Below, one piece after another: positions 17,208-25,962 of a stretch of 62,281 bases of DNA (its first letter is position 1; each line of letters begins with the position of its first letter). The notes under the pieces are model-generated. The model was not told the origin of the DNA. It did not search any database and worked only from the letters and a program-made list of their open reading frames with translations. Origin of the DNA: Flavobacteriia bacterium (GTDB lineage Bacteria > Bacteroidota > Bacteroidia > Flavobacteriales_D > Crocinitomicaceae); assembly GCA_009924735.1 (NCBI GenBank), contig RFQZ01000011.1:1-62281 (forward strand), given 5' to 3'. Made by a program: the position numbers and the translations under genes.

Positions 17208-19021
17208 CCTTCAGCTAATCTTTGAAGGTTTACAAAATTGGCATAGGCTCCGTTCATGGCAATGAGGGAATCATGGGTTCCTTCTTCTAAAACTTTACCG
17301 TCTTGGATGACAATGATTTTATCTGCCTTTCGAACAGTGGAAAGTCTGTGTGCGATGACCACTGAAGTTCGGTTCATCATCAATGTATCGAGGGCATCTT
17401 GCACCAGTTTTTCAGACTCTGAATCCAATGCTGAAGTCGCCTCGTCCAGGATTAGGAAGGTTGGGTTTTTTAAGATTGCGCGGGCAATGGCGATGCGTTG
17501 TTTTTGTCCGCCAGAAAGTTGGATGCCACGGTCGCCTACTTGTGTATTCATCCCTTCGGGGAATCCGTGAATAAAATCCCAAGCATTTGCAGATTTCGCC
17601 GCGTTAAACACCTCTTCATCCGAAGCATCTGTCTTTCCAAAGCGTATGTTTTCGAGGATGGTGCCTGCGAAAAGGATAACTTCTTGGGGTACAATGGCAA
17701 TTTGCGACCTGAGGTGCGTCAGTTCCATTTCTGTACTTTCGACATTGTCGAAAAGGATTTTACCTTTCGACGGATTGTAAAAACGTAATATCAGGTTGGT
17801 AATGGTTGATTTACCTGCCCCACTCGACCCAACGATGGCTAAGGTTTGGTCTTTTTCAATTTTAAAATTAATTCCATCCAAGACTTGTACATCGGCCCGT
17901 TGTGGATATTCAAAGCTGACGTTTTCAAATGCTAAGGACCCGTTCAAGGTTGGCGTTTGGGTTCCTTTTTGGGTTTCTGGTTCTGTTGCGGTTTGAATGA
18001 TGTCTACCAAGCTTTCTGTAGCACCGATGGCTTTTTGAATGCTGGCATACAAATCAGGAAGGGAACCTACGGAAGCTCCCATCAAAATGGTAAACAAGAT
18101 AAACTGGTAAAACCCTTCTTTAGCCAAGGTTGGATGGGGTCCTTGTGTCATAAGCATCCCTTGCCAAACGATAAAGACAATGGCCCCAAAGAGACAGAAG
18201 ATGATAAAGGACACGAAAAAACCTCTCCAAATCCCACTTTTCACATTTAGGTCCCTCAGGTATTGCGTATTCTTTTTGAATTTTAGGAGGTTAAACATTT
18301 CATTGGTATAGGCTTTTACATTCGCAATGCCTGTCAATGCTTCTTCCACAATGGAATTGGACTCTGCTGTAAAATTCTGCGCATCCTTGCTTAGTTTGCG
18401 AATGTATCGTCCAAAAAACACCGCGATGATGGCCATTACGGGTACGGTTCCAAGCATGATGAGCGACAATTTCCAAGAAATAAAAACCAAGAATACAATC
18501 CCACCGGTTACGATTACGATTTGCCTAAAAAACTCAGCGATGGTCGTTCGCATGGTTTCTTGAATTTGCGTAATGTCTGACGAAACCCTTGAGGTCAACG
18601 CCCCAACTTTATTGGTGTTAAAGAAATCCATTGGCATGAAAATCATTCGTTGAAAGGCATCGTTGCGGATGTCTCGCAATGCGTTTTCGGTGACGTTGTT
18701 AAACAGTACGACGCGAAAGAAGGAGAACAGGGATTGAACCCCAAAAAGGATAAACAGGGCAATCGCGATGGAGGTAACGGAATTGTTGGCAAATGCAGTG
18801 GAAGCGCTTGACATTGGACCTGCCTTAGGATCTGTTCCCAACAGCGAGCCCATGAGGTAAGGAAACAACAAACCCGCTGAAGTGGATAGGACCAAGAAAA
18901 TCCAACCTATGAAATAGGTAAAACCATAGGGTTTAATATATTTTGCCAACAACCAAGCTTTTTTCCAGCTGTCTTTGGTTAGCTTCACTTTTTCGGTAGG
19001 TTCCTGTCGTTTTTTAGCCAT
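17204..19021 (-). CDS. ABC exporter, fused permease and ATPase (MsbA-like)
   Basis: About 605 residues from the Met starting MAKKRQEPTEK. A Met eight codons upstream (19045) is possible, but a -7 box lies between the two. The N-terminal six-helix exporter domain (about 25-330) contains the coupling segment NDAFQRMIFMPMDFFNTNKVGALTSR. The ATPase has Walker A VGSSGAGKST, signature LSGGQKQR, Walker B FLILDEATSALD and the H-loop VIAHRLST. It is a homodimeric exporter of lipids, peptides or drugs. Because bshC is co-translated, a role connected with thiols is conceivable but only inferred. Confidence 0.92.
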   Translation of the reverse strand: MAKKRQEPTEKVKLTKDSWKKAWLLAKYIKPYGFTYFIGWIFLVLSTSAGLLFPYLMGSLLGTDPKAGPMSSASTAFANNSVTSIAIALFILFGVQSLFSFFRVVLFNNVTENALRDIRNDAFQRMIFMPMDFFNTNKVGALTSRVSSDITQIQETMRTTIAEFFRQIVIVTGGIVFLVFISWKLSLIMLGTVPVMAIIAVFFGRYIRKLSKDAQNFTAESNSIVEEALTGIANVKAYTNEMFNLLKFKKNTQYLRDLNVKSGIWRGFFVSFIIFCLFGAIVFIVWQGMLMTQGPHPTLAKEGFYQFILFTILMGASVGSLPDLYASIQKAIGATESLVDIIQTATEPETQKGTQTPTLNGSLAFENVSFEYPQRADVQVLDGINFKIEKDQTLAIVGSSGAGKSTITNLILRFYNPSKGKILFDNVESTEMELTHLRSQIAIVPQEVILFAGTILENIRFGKTDASDEEVFNAAKSANAWDFIHGFPEGMNTQVGDRGIQLSGGQKQRIAIARAILKNPTFLILDEATSALDSESEKLVQDALDTLMMNRTSVVIAHRLSTVRKADKIIVIQDGKVLEEGTHDSLIAMNGAYANFVNLQRLAEG

Positions 19022-19033
19022 AATGTATTCTGT

Positions 19034-19042
19034 GCAAAAATA
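19034..19042 (-). promoter_or_regulatory. -7 box upstream of the ABC exporter/bshC operon
   Basis: The minus strand reads TATTTTTGC, an exact match to TAnnTTTGC, 12 bases before the chosen ATG at 19021. It lies inside the alternative longer reading frame and so supports the shorter start. Confidence 0.5.
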
Positions 19043-19092
19043 CATAGCTTTGTTGAAGCGTGGGATTTTTTATTTTTTTTTTCTCAAAAGAA

Positions 19093-19123
19093 TTTGAAAT
19101 ATTTAAAAAAGCCCTATCTTTGC
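19093..19123 (+). promoter_or_regulatory. rpmH promoter (-33 TTTG and -7 TATCTTTGC)
   Basis: TTTG at 19093-19096 is separated by 18 bases from TATCTTTGC at 19115-19123, which fits the Bacteroidota primary-sigma promoter exactly. It lies 33 bases before the rpmH start codon. Confidence 0.85.
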
Positions 19124-19156
19124 AATCCGAAATCCGGAGCTATAAAGTAAATTACG

Positions 19157-19315
19157 ATGAAAAGAACCTTTCAACCGTCACAAAGAAAAAGAAGAAACAA
19201 ACATGGTTTCCGCAGCCGTATGGCAACCAAAAACGGTCGCCGTTTATTGGCAGCAAGAAGAAGAAAAGGCAGAAAGAAACTTACGGTTTCTGACGAACCT
19301 CTACACAAAAGATAG
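19157..19315 (+). CDS. rpmH: 50S ribosomal protein L34
   Basis: 52 residues. It begins [19 protein letters not shown] and continues [22 protein letters not shown], the invariant L34 sequence, with a short extension SDEPLHKR. L34 is a small basic protein of the large ribosomal subunit. The strong promoter upstream and an intrinsic terminator downstream make this a single-gene transcript. The usual neighbours rnpA and dnaA are not adjacent. Confidence 0.98.
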   Translation: MKRTFQPSQRKRRNKHGFRSRMATKNGRRLLAARRRKGRKKLTVSDEPLHKR

Positions 19316-19333
19316 GAACAAACCAATTATACC

Positions 19334-19365
19334 AAACCCTGGCCTCAACGTCAGGGTTTTTTTTT
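19334..19365 (+). terminator. Intrinsic terminator of rpmH
   Basis: AAACCCTG (19334-19341) pairs with CAGGGTTT, closing a 10-base loop, and is followed by a run of T residues. Confidence 0.88.
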
Positions 19366-19474
19366 GCCCTAAACTTTTTTCTGGAAGATTCGGAAGTGAT
19401 TTCGAGAAAAGTCCCAAGGAAAAGTGTGGTGATGATACAAAAGGATAATACCGAAGATACTACCCAGCCCCCTC

Positions 19475-20110
19475 CTACTTTCCTTTCTGGTACGCATCGT
19501 GTAAACCTTCGCCGCGCAAAATCATAGGCATACACTTTTCGATGCGGGAGGTGCGTGTTGTTGGTTGTTTGGGCTGCGAAAAATGCAAAAGATACGCCCG
19601 CTGTCTGCCTGGTGTCAAAGCATAAAATGCATCTTTGAAAGTGGGGTGCTGGCCAAAGGCTAAAAGCAATTCATCCGCCACCGGGTCTGCTTCGGTTCGT
19701 TTCTCCACTTTTTTTCCTGCTTTCTCCAACGATATCGCCTCAAGAATAAATGCCTTGGTTACATCGCGATGGAGAAAAAAATCCGCTAAGGTCGTAAATC
19801 GAAGTTGCCGACCCGCCGTTACATTTTCCGTCTGGCGATGCAAGCGGTTCTGTTCATCGGTTAACAAGGAGCCCTTCATAAACATAATGCCACAGTATTC
19901 CATAAAAGCATGAATCAGAAGTACATTCTTTCCATTGACTGTGTAGCATGGTACTGACCATTTTAATTCTTCGGTCAAGTTGCACTCCAAGACCAATTCG
20001 CGCATCGCTACCAAAATGGCTTGCCATCGGTGAACGGTACAATTTGGGGTCCCACCCTTGCTGCATCGCCCACATCCTTCGGCGAGATACAAGTCTATTT
20101 TCTCATTCAT
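19475..20110 (-). CDS. YdeI/OmpD-associated family protein with DUF1801-like domain
   Basis: 211 residues. A central DUF1801/YdeI-type segment reads LKWSVPCYTVNGKNVLLIHAFMEYCGIMFMKGSLL. The C-terminal segment is DPVADELLLAFGQHPTFKDAFYALTPGRQRAYLLHFSQPKQPTTRTSRIEKCMPMI, typical of YdeI-like proteins ('tpgrqr.yl..i..aK...tr..Ri'). The N-terminus carries a Cys-rich stretch (CGRCSKGGTPNC-H). Its ATG overlaps the cysN stop (ATGA), so it is co-translated with the sulfate-activation genes, which is unusual. Biochemical function is unknown; some YdeI proteins are linked to resistance to antimicrobial peptides or bacteriocins. Confidence 0.78.
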   Translation of the reverse strand: MNEKIDLYLAEGCGRCSKGGTPNCTVHRWQAILVAMRELVLECNLTEELKWSVPCYTVNGKNVLLIHAFMEYCGIMFMKGSLLTDEQNRLHRQTENVTAGRQLRFTTLADFFLHRDVTKAFILEAISLEKAGKKVEKRTEADPVADELLLAFGQHPTFKDAFYALTPGRQRAYLLHFSQPKQPTTRTSRIEKCMPMILRGEGLHDAYQKGK

Positions 20111-21279
20111 TTCAGCTCATTTTTAATCATTCCTGCAGCAACCGTCGAAAATGTATCTAGGTCATAAAGTATGAATCGCTCCCTCTTTTTTGCCAAGGTA
20201 TGTTCAAAGCAACACCTTTCCTTTTCAAGGTGTAAATCAACCTCCACCATGTCATTGATTTCAATTTGCGCCTGCTTCCAATCTACGTGAACGGTTGTTT
20301 CAAAACTTCCCGATATCAAACCAAAGGTGTTTTTTGATTCATTTATTCCCTCAGACATCCAACAAACCACAGCAACAAAATCCCGCGCAATGATGGGACA
20401 TGAATCCGCGTAGATTCGATCTCCTTTTTGAAATACAGGCATGCCATCCATGGAGAAAACCACTTGTTCCCCTTGTTTCATCGTTTGTAATGAGATTCCA
20501 TGCACATTCAAAGATTGCAGTCGTGGAAGCGCTATCTCTTTGTGAAAAAGGGGATATTGAGGATCGTAGGTACCGGAAACCACATTGGCAAAAACATAAT
20601 TTTCCATGAGACCTTGAATTTCCAAAACCAAATTTTCAGGGGAAAAATCCAACGGAATTTCAACCGCTTCAATCGCCTCAAGTAAAGCCCCTCCCTTGTA
20701 CCAATCCATTTTCACACTTGGGTGTACGATGTTGTCTCCATCGAGGGCGCAGACTGGAATAAAATCCACTTTGGGTAAATCCGGGAAAGATTGTAGGGCC
20801 GACCATAGGTCTTGTTGACATCGAATAAAACCAGCCTCCTGAAAATCCACTTTATCCATTTTGTTAATTGCAAAAATGACATAAGGCATTCCAAGGATGG
20901 CAACAATTTCGATGTGCTTTAATGTTTGTGAGGTAATCCCTTGTGTGACATCCACCAACAAGATGGCCATTTGACAATTAGAAGCGCCGGTGAACATGTT
21001 TCGGGTATATTCTTTATGCCCTGGGGTATCTAACAGTATGAATTTCTTTCGCTTGGTCGTAAAATATTTATACGCCACATCAATGGTAATACCCAAATCT
21101 CTTTCTGCACGCAAGCCATCCGTAAGCAGGGCTAAATCCAAAACATCCGTCGCATTTAACGCTGTAAGTTGTTGCATAATGTCGGTGGAAATGGCATTGC
21201 TATCCAATAACATCCTTCCGATGAGCGTACTTTTCCCATCGTTGACACTGCCTGCTGTAAATACCCTTGCTATTTCCAT
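20107..21279 (-). CDS. cysN: Sulfate adenylyltransferase subunit 1 (GTPase subunit)
   Basis: 390 residues, slightly short for CysN, which is usually 415 or more. GTPase motifs are G1 GSVNDGKST (10-18), G2 region GITIDVAYKYF (63-73), G3 DTPGH (84-88) and G4 NKMD (139-142), followed by EF-Tu-like beta-barrel domains. The protein hydrolyses GTP to drive APS formation from sulfate and ATP by CysD, encoded just upstream with a one-base overlap. There is no fused APS kinase domain. Confidence 0.93.
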   Translation of the reverse strand: MEIARVFTAGSVNDGKSTLIGRMLLDSNAISTDIMQQLTALNATDVLDLALLTDGLRAERDLGITIDVAYKYFTTKRKKFILLDTPGHKEYTRNMFTGASNCQMAILLVDVTQGITSQTLKHIEIVAILGMPYVIFAINKMDKVDFQEAGFIRCQQDLWSALQSFPDLPKVDFIPVCALDGDNIVHPSVKMDWYKGGALLEAIEAVEIPLDFSPENLVLEIQGLMENYVFANVVSGTYDPQYPLFHKEIALPRLQSLNVHGISLQTMKQGEQVVFSMDGMPVFQKGDRIYADSCPIIARDFVAVVCWMSEGINESKNTFGLISGSFETTVHVDWKQAQIEINDMVEVDLHLEKERCCFEHTLAKKRERFILYDLDTFSTVAAGMIKNELK

Positions 21280-22175
21280 TAAAAGTAACCTTGTCGTTTT
21301 CTGTCTTCCATGCCTGCTGGGCTGATTCTGTCGTCGAGTCTTGTTGCCCCGCGTTCAGATATTTTGGACATTTCCAATTCTTTAATCACTTCTTCCACGG
21401 TGGTTGCGTTGCTGGCAATGGCAGCGGTACACGTCATGTCGCCAATGGTCCGAAACCGAACCCTGCATTCCACCAATTCATCTCCAGACTCCAATCGCAT
21501 GTAAGGATTAAACGCCATCAAAGCGCCATCTGGCAACACCAAACAAAGTCTTTCATGGGCAAAATACAAGGAAGGAAGTTCGATGTTTTCTTGAAGGATA
21601 TAATTCCACACGTCGAGCTCTGTCCAATTGGAAAGCGGGAATACGCGTACATTTTCCCCTGGATGAATTTTTCCATTCAAAAGGTTCCAAGGTTCAGGTC
21701 GTTGTTGAATCGGGTTCCACTCCCCTTGGTCATTTCGGAAAGAAAAGATCCTTTCTTTGGCCCTTGCTTTTTCCTCATCTCGGCGTGCGCCTCCAATGCA
21801 GGCGTCTATTTTCAAAGCATTTATCGCATCAAGTAAGGCAACAGACTGCAAGGCATTTCGAGATGGGAATTTTCCTTTAGCGTCTGGTATTTTGTGGTTT
21901 CTAATGGAATCAATGACCGATTGTACATGGCAATCCAGTTTGTATTTTTCGACAAACTCATCACGAAACACCATGGTTTCTGAGAAATTATGTCCCGTAT
22001 CAACATGCAACAGTTTGAAAGGAACTTGCAAGGGATAAAAAGCTTTCATGGCGAGGTGCACAAGACAAATGCTGTCTTTTCCCCCGCTAAAAAGCAGGTA
22101 AGGATTTTGAAACTGGAAGGCAGCACTTCGCAGGATGGAAATGGCCTCAGACTCCAATTCTTTTAAATAATCCAT
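21279..22175 (-). CDS. cysD: Sulfate adenylyltransferase subunit 2
   Basis: 298 residues from the Met that starts MDYLKELESEAISILR, which matches where CysD proteins normally begin. An in-frame ATG 16 codons upstream (22223) is less likely. The PP-loop SGGKDS (30-35), HVDTGHNFSETM and the arginine-rich GGARRDEEKARAKERIFSFR are all diagnostic, and the C-terminus ends in the conserved RISPAGMEDRKRQGYF-type tail. It catalyses adenylation of sulfate to APS together with CysN. It lies 71 bases downstream of pckA on the same strand. Downstream reduction genes are absent from the window. Confidence 0.95.
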   Translation of the reverse strand: MDYLKELESEAISILRSAAFQFQNPYLLFSGGKDSICLVHLAMKAFYPLQVPFKLLHVDTGHNFSETMVFRDEFVEKYKLDCHVQSVIDSIRNHKIPDAKGKFPSRNALQSVALLDAINALKIDACIGGARRDEEKARAKERIFSFRNDQGEWNPIQQRPEPWNLLNGKIHPGENVRVFPLSNWTELDVWNYILQENIELPSLYFAHERLCLVLPDGALMAFNPYMRLESGDELVECRVRFRTIGDMTCTAAIASNATTVEEVIKELEMSKISERGATRLDDRISPAGMEDRKRQGYF

Positions 22176-22246
22176 TTTCAAAGGTATAACATTGAGACAA
22201 CGAACCTCTTGGTTAAGCAACATTTAGATGCTTAAAAGGAAGAAAA

Positions 22247-23857
22247 TTAATGGACCAAAGTAGGCGCGGCGGCTAAAATCTCAGCGTGTGTACCCTCTTC
22301 AAATTTCTTGAAATTGTCAACAAATTTCTTGGCTAAATTTTCCGAAGTAGCGTCATAGGCCTCTTTATCCGCCCAAGTATTTCGTGGGTTCAAAATCTCT
22401 GAAGGGACATTTTCGCAAGTAGATGGGAAAGACAGGTTGAAAATAGGAAGGGTTTCAAACGCAACGTCATCGAGTTTGCCTTCCAATGCTGCTGTAATCA
22501 TTGCCCTTGTGTAGGAAAGTTTCATTCTTTGTCCCACGCCATAAGACCCACCTGACCAGCCTGTATTGATTAACCAAACTTTAATATCGGTACCATTGAG
22601 TTTATCGCCCAACAATTTAGCATAGGTTGCAGGATGCAGCGGAAGAAATGCAGCACCAAATCCGGCTGAAAACGTAGTGGTTGGTTCTGTAATCCCAACT
22701 TCGGTACCTGCTACTTTTGCCGTATACCCCGACATGAAGTGGTACATGGCTTGGGCATTGGTCAAACGTGAAATCGGAGGCAACACCCCGAATGCATCTG
22801 CCGTTAGGAAAAAGATGTTTTTCGGCGAAGCACCCAAGGATGGATTCGCTGCATTGTCAATGTGGTAAATGGGATAAGAAACTCGGGTGTTTTCTGTTAT
22901 GGAACCATCTTCATAGTTTGGTACGTTGGAATTTTCAACAAACCCGATGTTTTCTAGTAGCGCACCTGTTTTGATGGCATGAAAAATTTGAGGTTCTTTC
23001 TCTTCGGAAAGGTCAATGGTTTTCGCATAACACCCTCCTTCGAAGTTGAAAACTTCATTTTCCGACCATCCGTGCTCATCATCACCAATCAACATGCGAT
23101 TCGGATCAGAGGAAAGCGTTGTTTTTCCTGTTCCCGAAAGTCCAAAAAAGATGGCTGTATCTCCTGCTTTTCCAATGTTTGCGGAACAGTGCATGGACAA
23201 TACATTTTTTTGATGGGGAAGGATAAAATTAAGTGCTGAAAAAATTCCTTTTTTAATCTCTCCGGTGTACCCTGTCCCACCAATGATGATCATTTTTCGG
23301 GTAAAGTTCAAAATCGCAAAATTTGATTGACGGGTACCGTCACGCTCGGGATCTGCTAAGAAACCAGGTAGACAGACGACATGCCATTCGGGCGAAAAAT
23401 CTTGAATTTCCGAAGCTTCAGGTCTAAGGAACATGTTGTAAGCAAACATATTTGACCAAGGATACTCAGCCACTACACGCAAACTCATTTTGTAACTTGG
23501 GGAAGCGCAGGCAAAGGAGTCTCTGATGAACAATTCTTTTCCCGCCGCATATTCCATCATTCTATCCAACAAAGCATCAAATTTTTCTGGAGAAAAGGGA
23601 ATGTTTACATTTCCCCACCAAACTGCCTCTTCGGTAATTTCATCCTTCACAATGAAACGGTCTTTAGGAGATCTACCTGTAAATGCGCCTGTGTTAATCG
23701 CCAACGCGCCTAGGTTCGTTTCTGTTCCTTGGTTTCGCTCTAACGTAGCTTTCGCCAATTCTTCAGGGGTTAAATTCCAGTATTCTGCAGCAACTCCTTG
23801 TAAACCAAGGCTCACTGTCAAATCAGAATTACTACCGTAGTTTCCAAATTTTGACAT
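22247..23857 (-). CDS. pckA: Phosphoenolpyruvate carboxykinase (ATP)
   Basis: 536 residues, full length. Substrate-binding NTGAFTGRSPKDRF (55-68), the kinase-1 P-loop GLSGTGKTTLS (239-249) and metal/phosphate-binding GDDEHGWS (258-265) are intact. The enzyme converts oxaloacetate and ATP to PEP, CO2 and ADP, the first committed step of gluconeogenesis. Finding it with citrate synthase nearby fits an organism growing on peptides and other non-sugar substrates. A promoter box lies upstream at 23882-23889. Confidence 0.97.
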   Translation of the reverse strand: MSKFGNYGSNSDLTVSLGLQGVAAEYWNLTPEELAKATLERNQGTETNLGALAINTGAFTGRSPKDRFIVKDEITEEAVWWGNVNIPFSPEKFDALLDRMMEYAAGKELFIRDSFACASPSYKMSLRVVAEYPWSNMFAYNMFLRPEASEIQDFSPEWHVVCLPGFLADPERDGTRQSNFAILNFTRKMIIIGGTGYTGEIKKGIFSALNFILPHQKNVLSMHCSANIGKAGDTAIFFGLSGTGKTTLSSDPNRMLIGDDEHGWSENEVFNFEGGCYAKTIDLSEEKEPQIFHAIKTGALLENIGFVENSNVPNYEDGSITENTRVSYPIYHIDNAANPSLGASPKNIFFLTADAFGVLPPISRLTNAQAMYHFMSGYTAKVAGTEVGITEPTTTFSAGFGAAFLPLHPATYAKLLGDKLNGTDIKVWLINTGWSGGSYGVGQRMKLSYTRAMITAALEGKLDDVAFETLPIFNLSFPSTCENVPSEILNPRNTWADKEAYDATSENLAKKFVDNFKKFEEGTHAEILAAAPTLVH

Positions 23858-23881
23858 CTTAAATTGATTTGATATTGGCTA

Positions 23882-23915
23882 CAAAATTAAGATTTTATTA
23901 AGCCTAATTCTACAA
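23882..23915 (-). promoter_or_regulatory. pckA promoter
   Basis: The minus strand has TAATTTTG (23882-23889), matching the -7 consensus, with TTG at 23913-23915 about 23 bases upstream as a possible -33 element. Confidence 0.55.
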
Positions 23916-24081
23916 GCAAAGGTTGTTTTTACGAACAAGTACCCCAACAAGGTGTTGAGAAAAAAACATAGGTTATGTTCATTTTTTTCTATAAACATGC
24001 TTTTTCTTCTGCTTTTCTACTTCATGTAATACAAGACATCCCCCCTAAAAAACCTTCGGATTATTCGTAAATTCGCATCAC

Positions 24082-25962
24082 ATGAAAAAACTTTTACGCG
24101 TCATTCCATTCTTCACATTGGCCTTAGCTTTGGGATTCTGCTCCTTAAATCAATCCTCAGAAGATGCTAATCAACTTCCTGCCTTGCCCAAAAAATGGTT
24201 GCATTCCTCGCTTCGTTATTTGAACCAGATGCCAAAAAACGCACAAGTACTCGCAAGTGATTCAAACATCGTTTTACTTAAAAACAACCACGCAACCCTT
24301 CCGTTCAACGACCTTATGGTCAGCACCACTTACCTCACCCTAGGGGGAAACAGTCAGCCTTTTTTACAGTCCATTGACTTGTTTGATTCCGGTGAAATCC
24401 TTACCCAATTCGATGCGTTAGACGTGGAGAAAATCAAAGACATACCGTCCGACCGAATCGTTTTAAGCCTTCATGCTTCTCATCCCGATTCATTGGAGAT
24501 TGATCCAAAATGTTTGACAGCCCTTCAGTGGTTACCTCGTGCTAAAGAGCTTATCCTGGTTGTTTTCGGAGCATTTCCAAAGTTGTCCCCCGCACAAATG
24601 TTAATCTTTGACGCCATTGTGTACGCCCCTGAAAACCATCCTGTAATGCAAGACAGAACCGCTCAAAAACTGATGGGCGCCTTACCTTTCACAGGGGTTT
24701 TACCAGAAAACATCGCAGGTCATACAAAAGGATTTGGAATGTTAACCAAACCCAATGGTCGCTTAAGTCATTGCAGTCCTGAAGAATTGGGCTATTCGGG
24801 TGAAGCCTTCAAGAAAATTGACCAGATTGCATTGAATGGCATCGAAGCGGGGGCATATCCAGGTTGTCAAATTGTAGTGGCCGTGAAAGGTGCAGTGATT
24901 TACCGGAAATCCTTTGGAAAAACCGTCTATGGTGGCGAAGGTGAACCCATTACAAACACCGATCTTTACGACATCGCTTCCATTACAAAAATTGCCTCTT
25001 CCACCCTCATGGCGATGCAGTTAAATTACCAAGGTAAATTGGATCTCGACGAAACCGTTGGGAAGTATGTCCCCGAATTAACAGGCAAGACAGAATACAA
25101 CAACATTGTCCTCCGAGAAATGATGACACATCAAGCGGGCTTGGTACCCTTCATTCCATTTTACAAAAGGACCGTTCGAGAAGGAAAACCCTCCTCCACC
25201 TATTATTCAAAAGAAAAAAGTGGTGAGTTCACCGTACCCGTTGCCAAAGACCTCTATTTGAGACAAGACTACAAAGACAGCATGTACGCGCAAATATTTT
25301 CAAACCCGTTGAAGGAAAAAAAATATGTTTACTCTGACCTTTGTTATTACTTCATGCAGCCCATTTTCGAAAAAATCACTGGAGAGAAGCAGGATGTCTA
25401 TGTTCGCAACCATATATACAATTTGATGGGACTTCGCTACATCAATTACTTGCCGCTTGTTCGCAACCCAGGGGTACGTGTTGCACCCACCGAAAAGGAA
25501 TCTTACTTTCGAAACCAAATGATTTGTGGTTATGTACACGACCCGGGTGCCGCAATGCTCGGAGGTATAGGCGGTCACGCAGGGGTTTTTGCCAACGCAA
25601 CCGATTTGGCTTCCATCATGCAGCTTTTCTTAAACAACGGAACCTATGCAGGGCAAACTTTTTTCGATGAGACCACGCGGGCGTATTTCACCAAAGCACA
25701 GTACCCTGGCAACAAGCGAGGCATCGGATTTGACCGTCCCAATGCAAGTGGCGGGGGAACTTGTGACGAACTGGCATCCCAAAAAAGTTTTGGACATTCT
25801 GGTTTTACGGGGACCTTGGCATGGGCAGACCCCGATAACGAAGTGGTCTTTATCTTTTTATCAAACAGAGTGTATCCAAGCCAAGACAACTGGAAATTGC
25901 GCGACATGGGCATTCGTACACAAATCCAACATGTTGTTTACGAAATTGTAGGGAAAAACTAA
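24082..25962 (+). CDS. Serine hydrolase (class C beta-lactamase fold) with orphan GH3 C-terminal-like domain
   Basis: 626 residues. A signal peptide is followed by about 170 residues resembling the C-terminal domain of GH3 glycosidases (SNIVLLKNNHATLPFNDL at 61-78; LILVVFGAFPKLSP). The beta-lactamase/PBP4-like domain starts near 235: S300-I-T-K303 nucleophile motif, Y417-S-D and H572-S-G as the third element. Larger Bacteroidota relatives carry the full GH3 catalytic N-terminal domain before this pair; here that domain is missing. It is probably exported and acts on peptidoglycan or small ester/amide substrates, which is inferred. Its 3' end overlaps the convergent VOC gene by 4 bases. Confidence 0.8.
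   Translation: MKKLLRVIPFFTLALALGFCSLNQSSEDANQLPALPKKWLHSSLRYLNQMPKNAQVLASDSNIVLLKNNHATLPFNDLMVSTTYLTLGGNSQPFLQSIDLFDSGEILTQFDALDVEKIKDIPSDRIVLSLHASHPDSLEIDPKCLTALQWLPRAKELILVVFGAFPKLSPAQMLIFDAIVYAPENHPVMQDRTAQKLMGALPFTGVLPENIAGHTKGFGMLTKPNGRLSHCSPEELGYSGEAFKKIDQIALNGIEAGAYPGCQIVVAVKGAVIYRKSFGKTVYGGEGEPITNTDLYDIASITKIASSTLMAMQLNYQGKLDLDETVGKYVPELTGKTEYNNIVLREMMTHQAGLVPFIPFYKRTVREGKPSSTYYSKEKSGEFTVPVAKDLYLRQDYKDSMYAQIFSNPLKEKKYVYSDLCYYFMQPIFEKITGEKQDVYVRNHIYNLMGLRYINYLPLVRNPGVRVAPTEKESYFRNQMICGYVHDPGAAMLGGIGGHAGVFANATDLASIMQLFLNNGTYAGQTFFDETTRAYFTKAQYPGNKRGIGFDRPNASGGGTCDELASQKSFGHSGFTGTLAWADPDNEVVFIFLSNRVYPSQDNWKLRDMGIRTQIQHVVYEIVGKN

Noticed and set aside
19060..19448. Two plus-strand frames of about 80 codons around rpmH
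   Set aside because: They are out-of-frame shadows of rpmH and its terminator.
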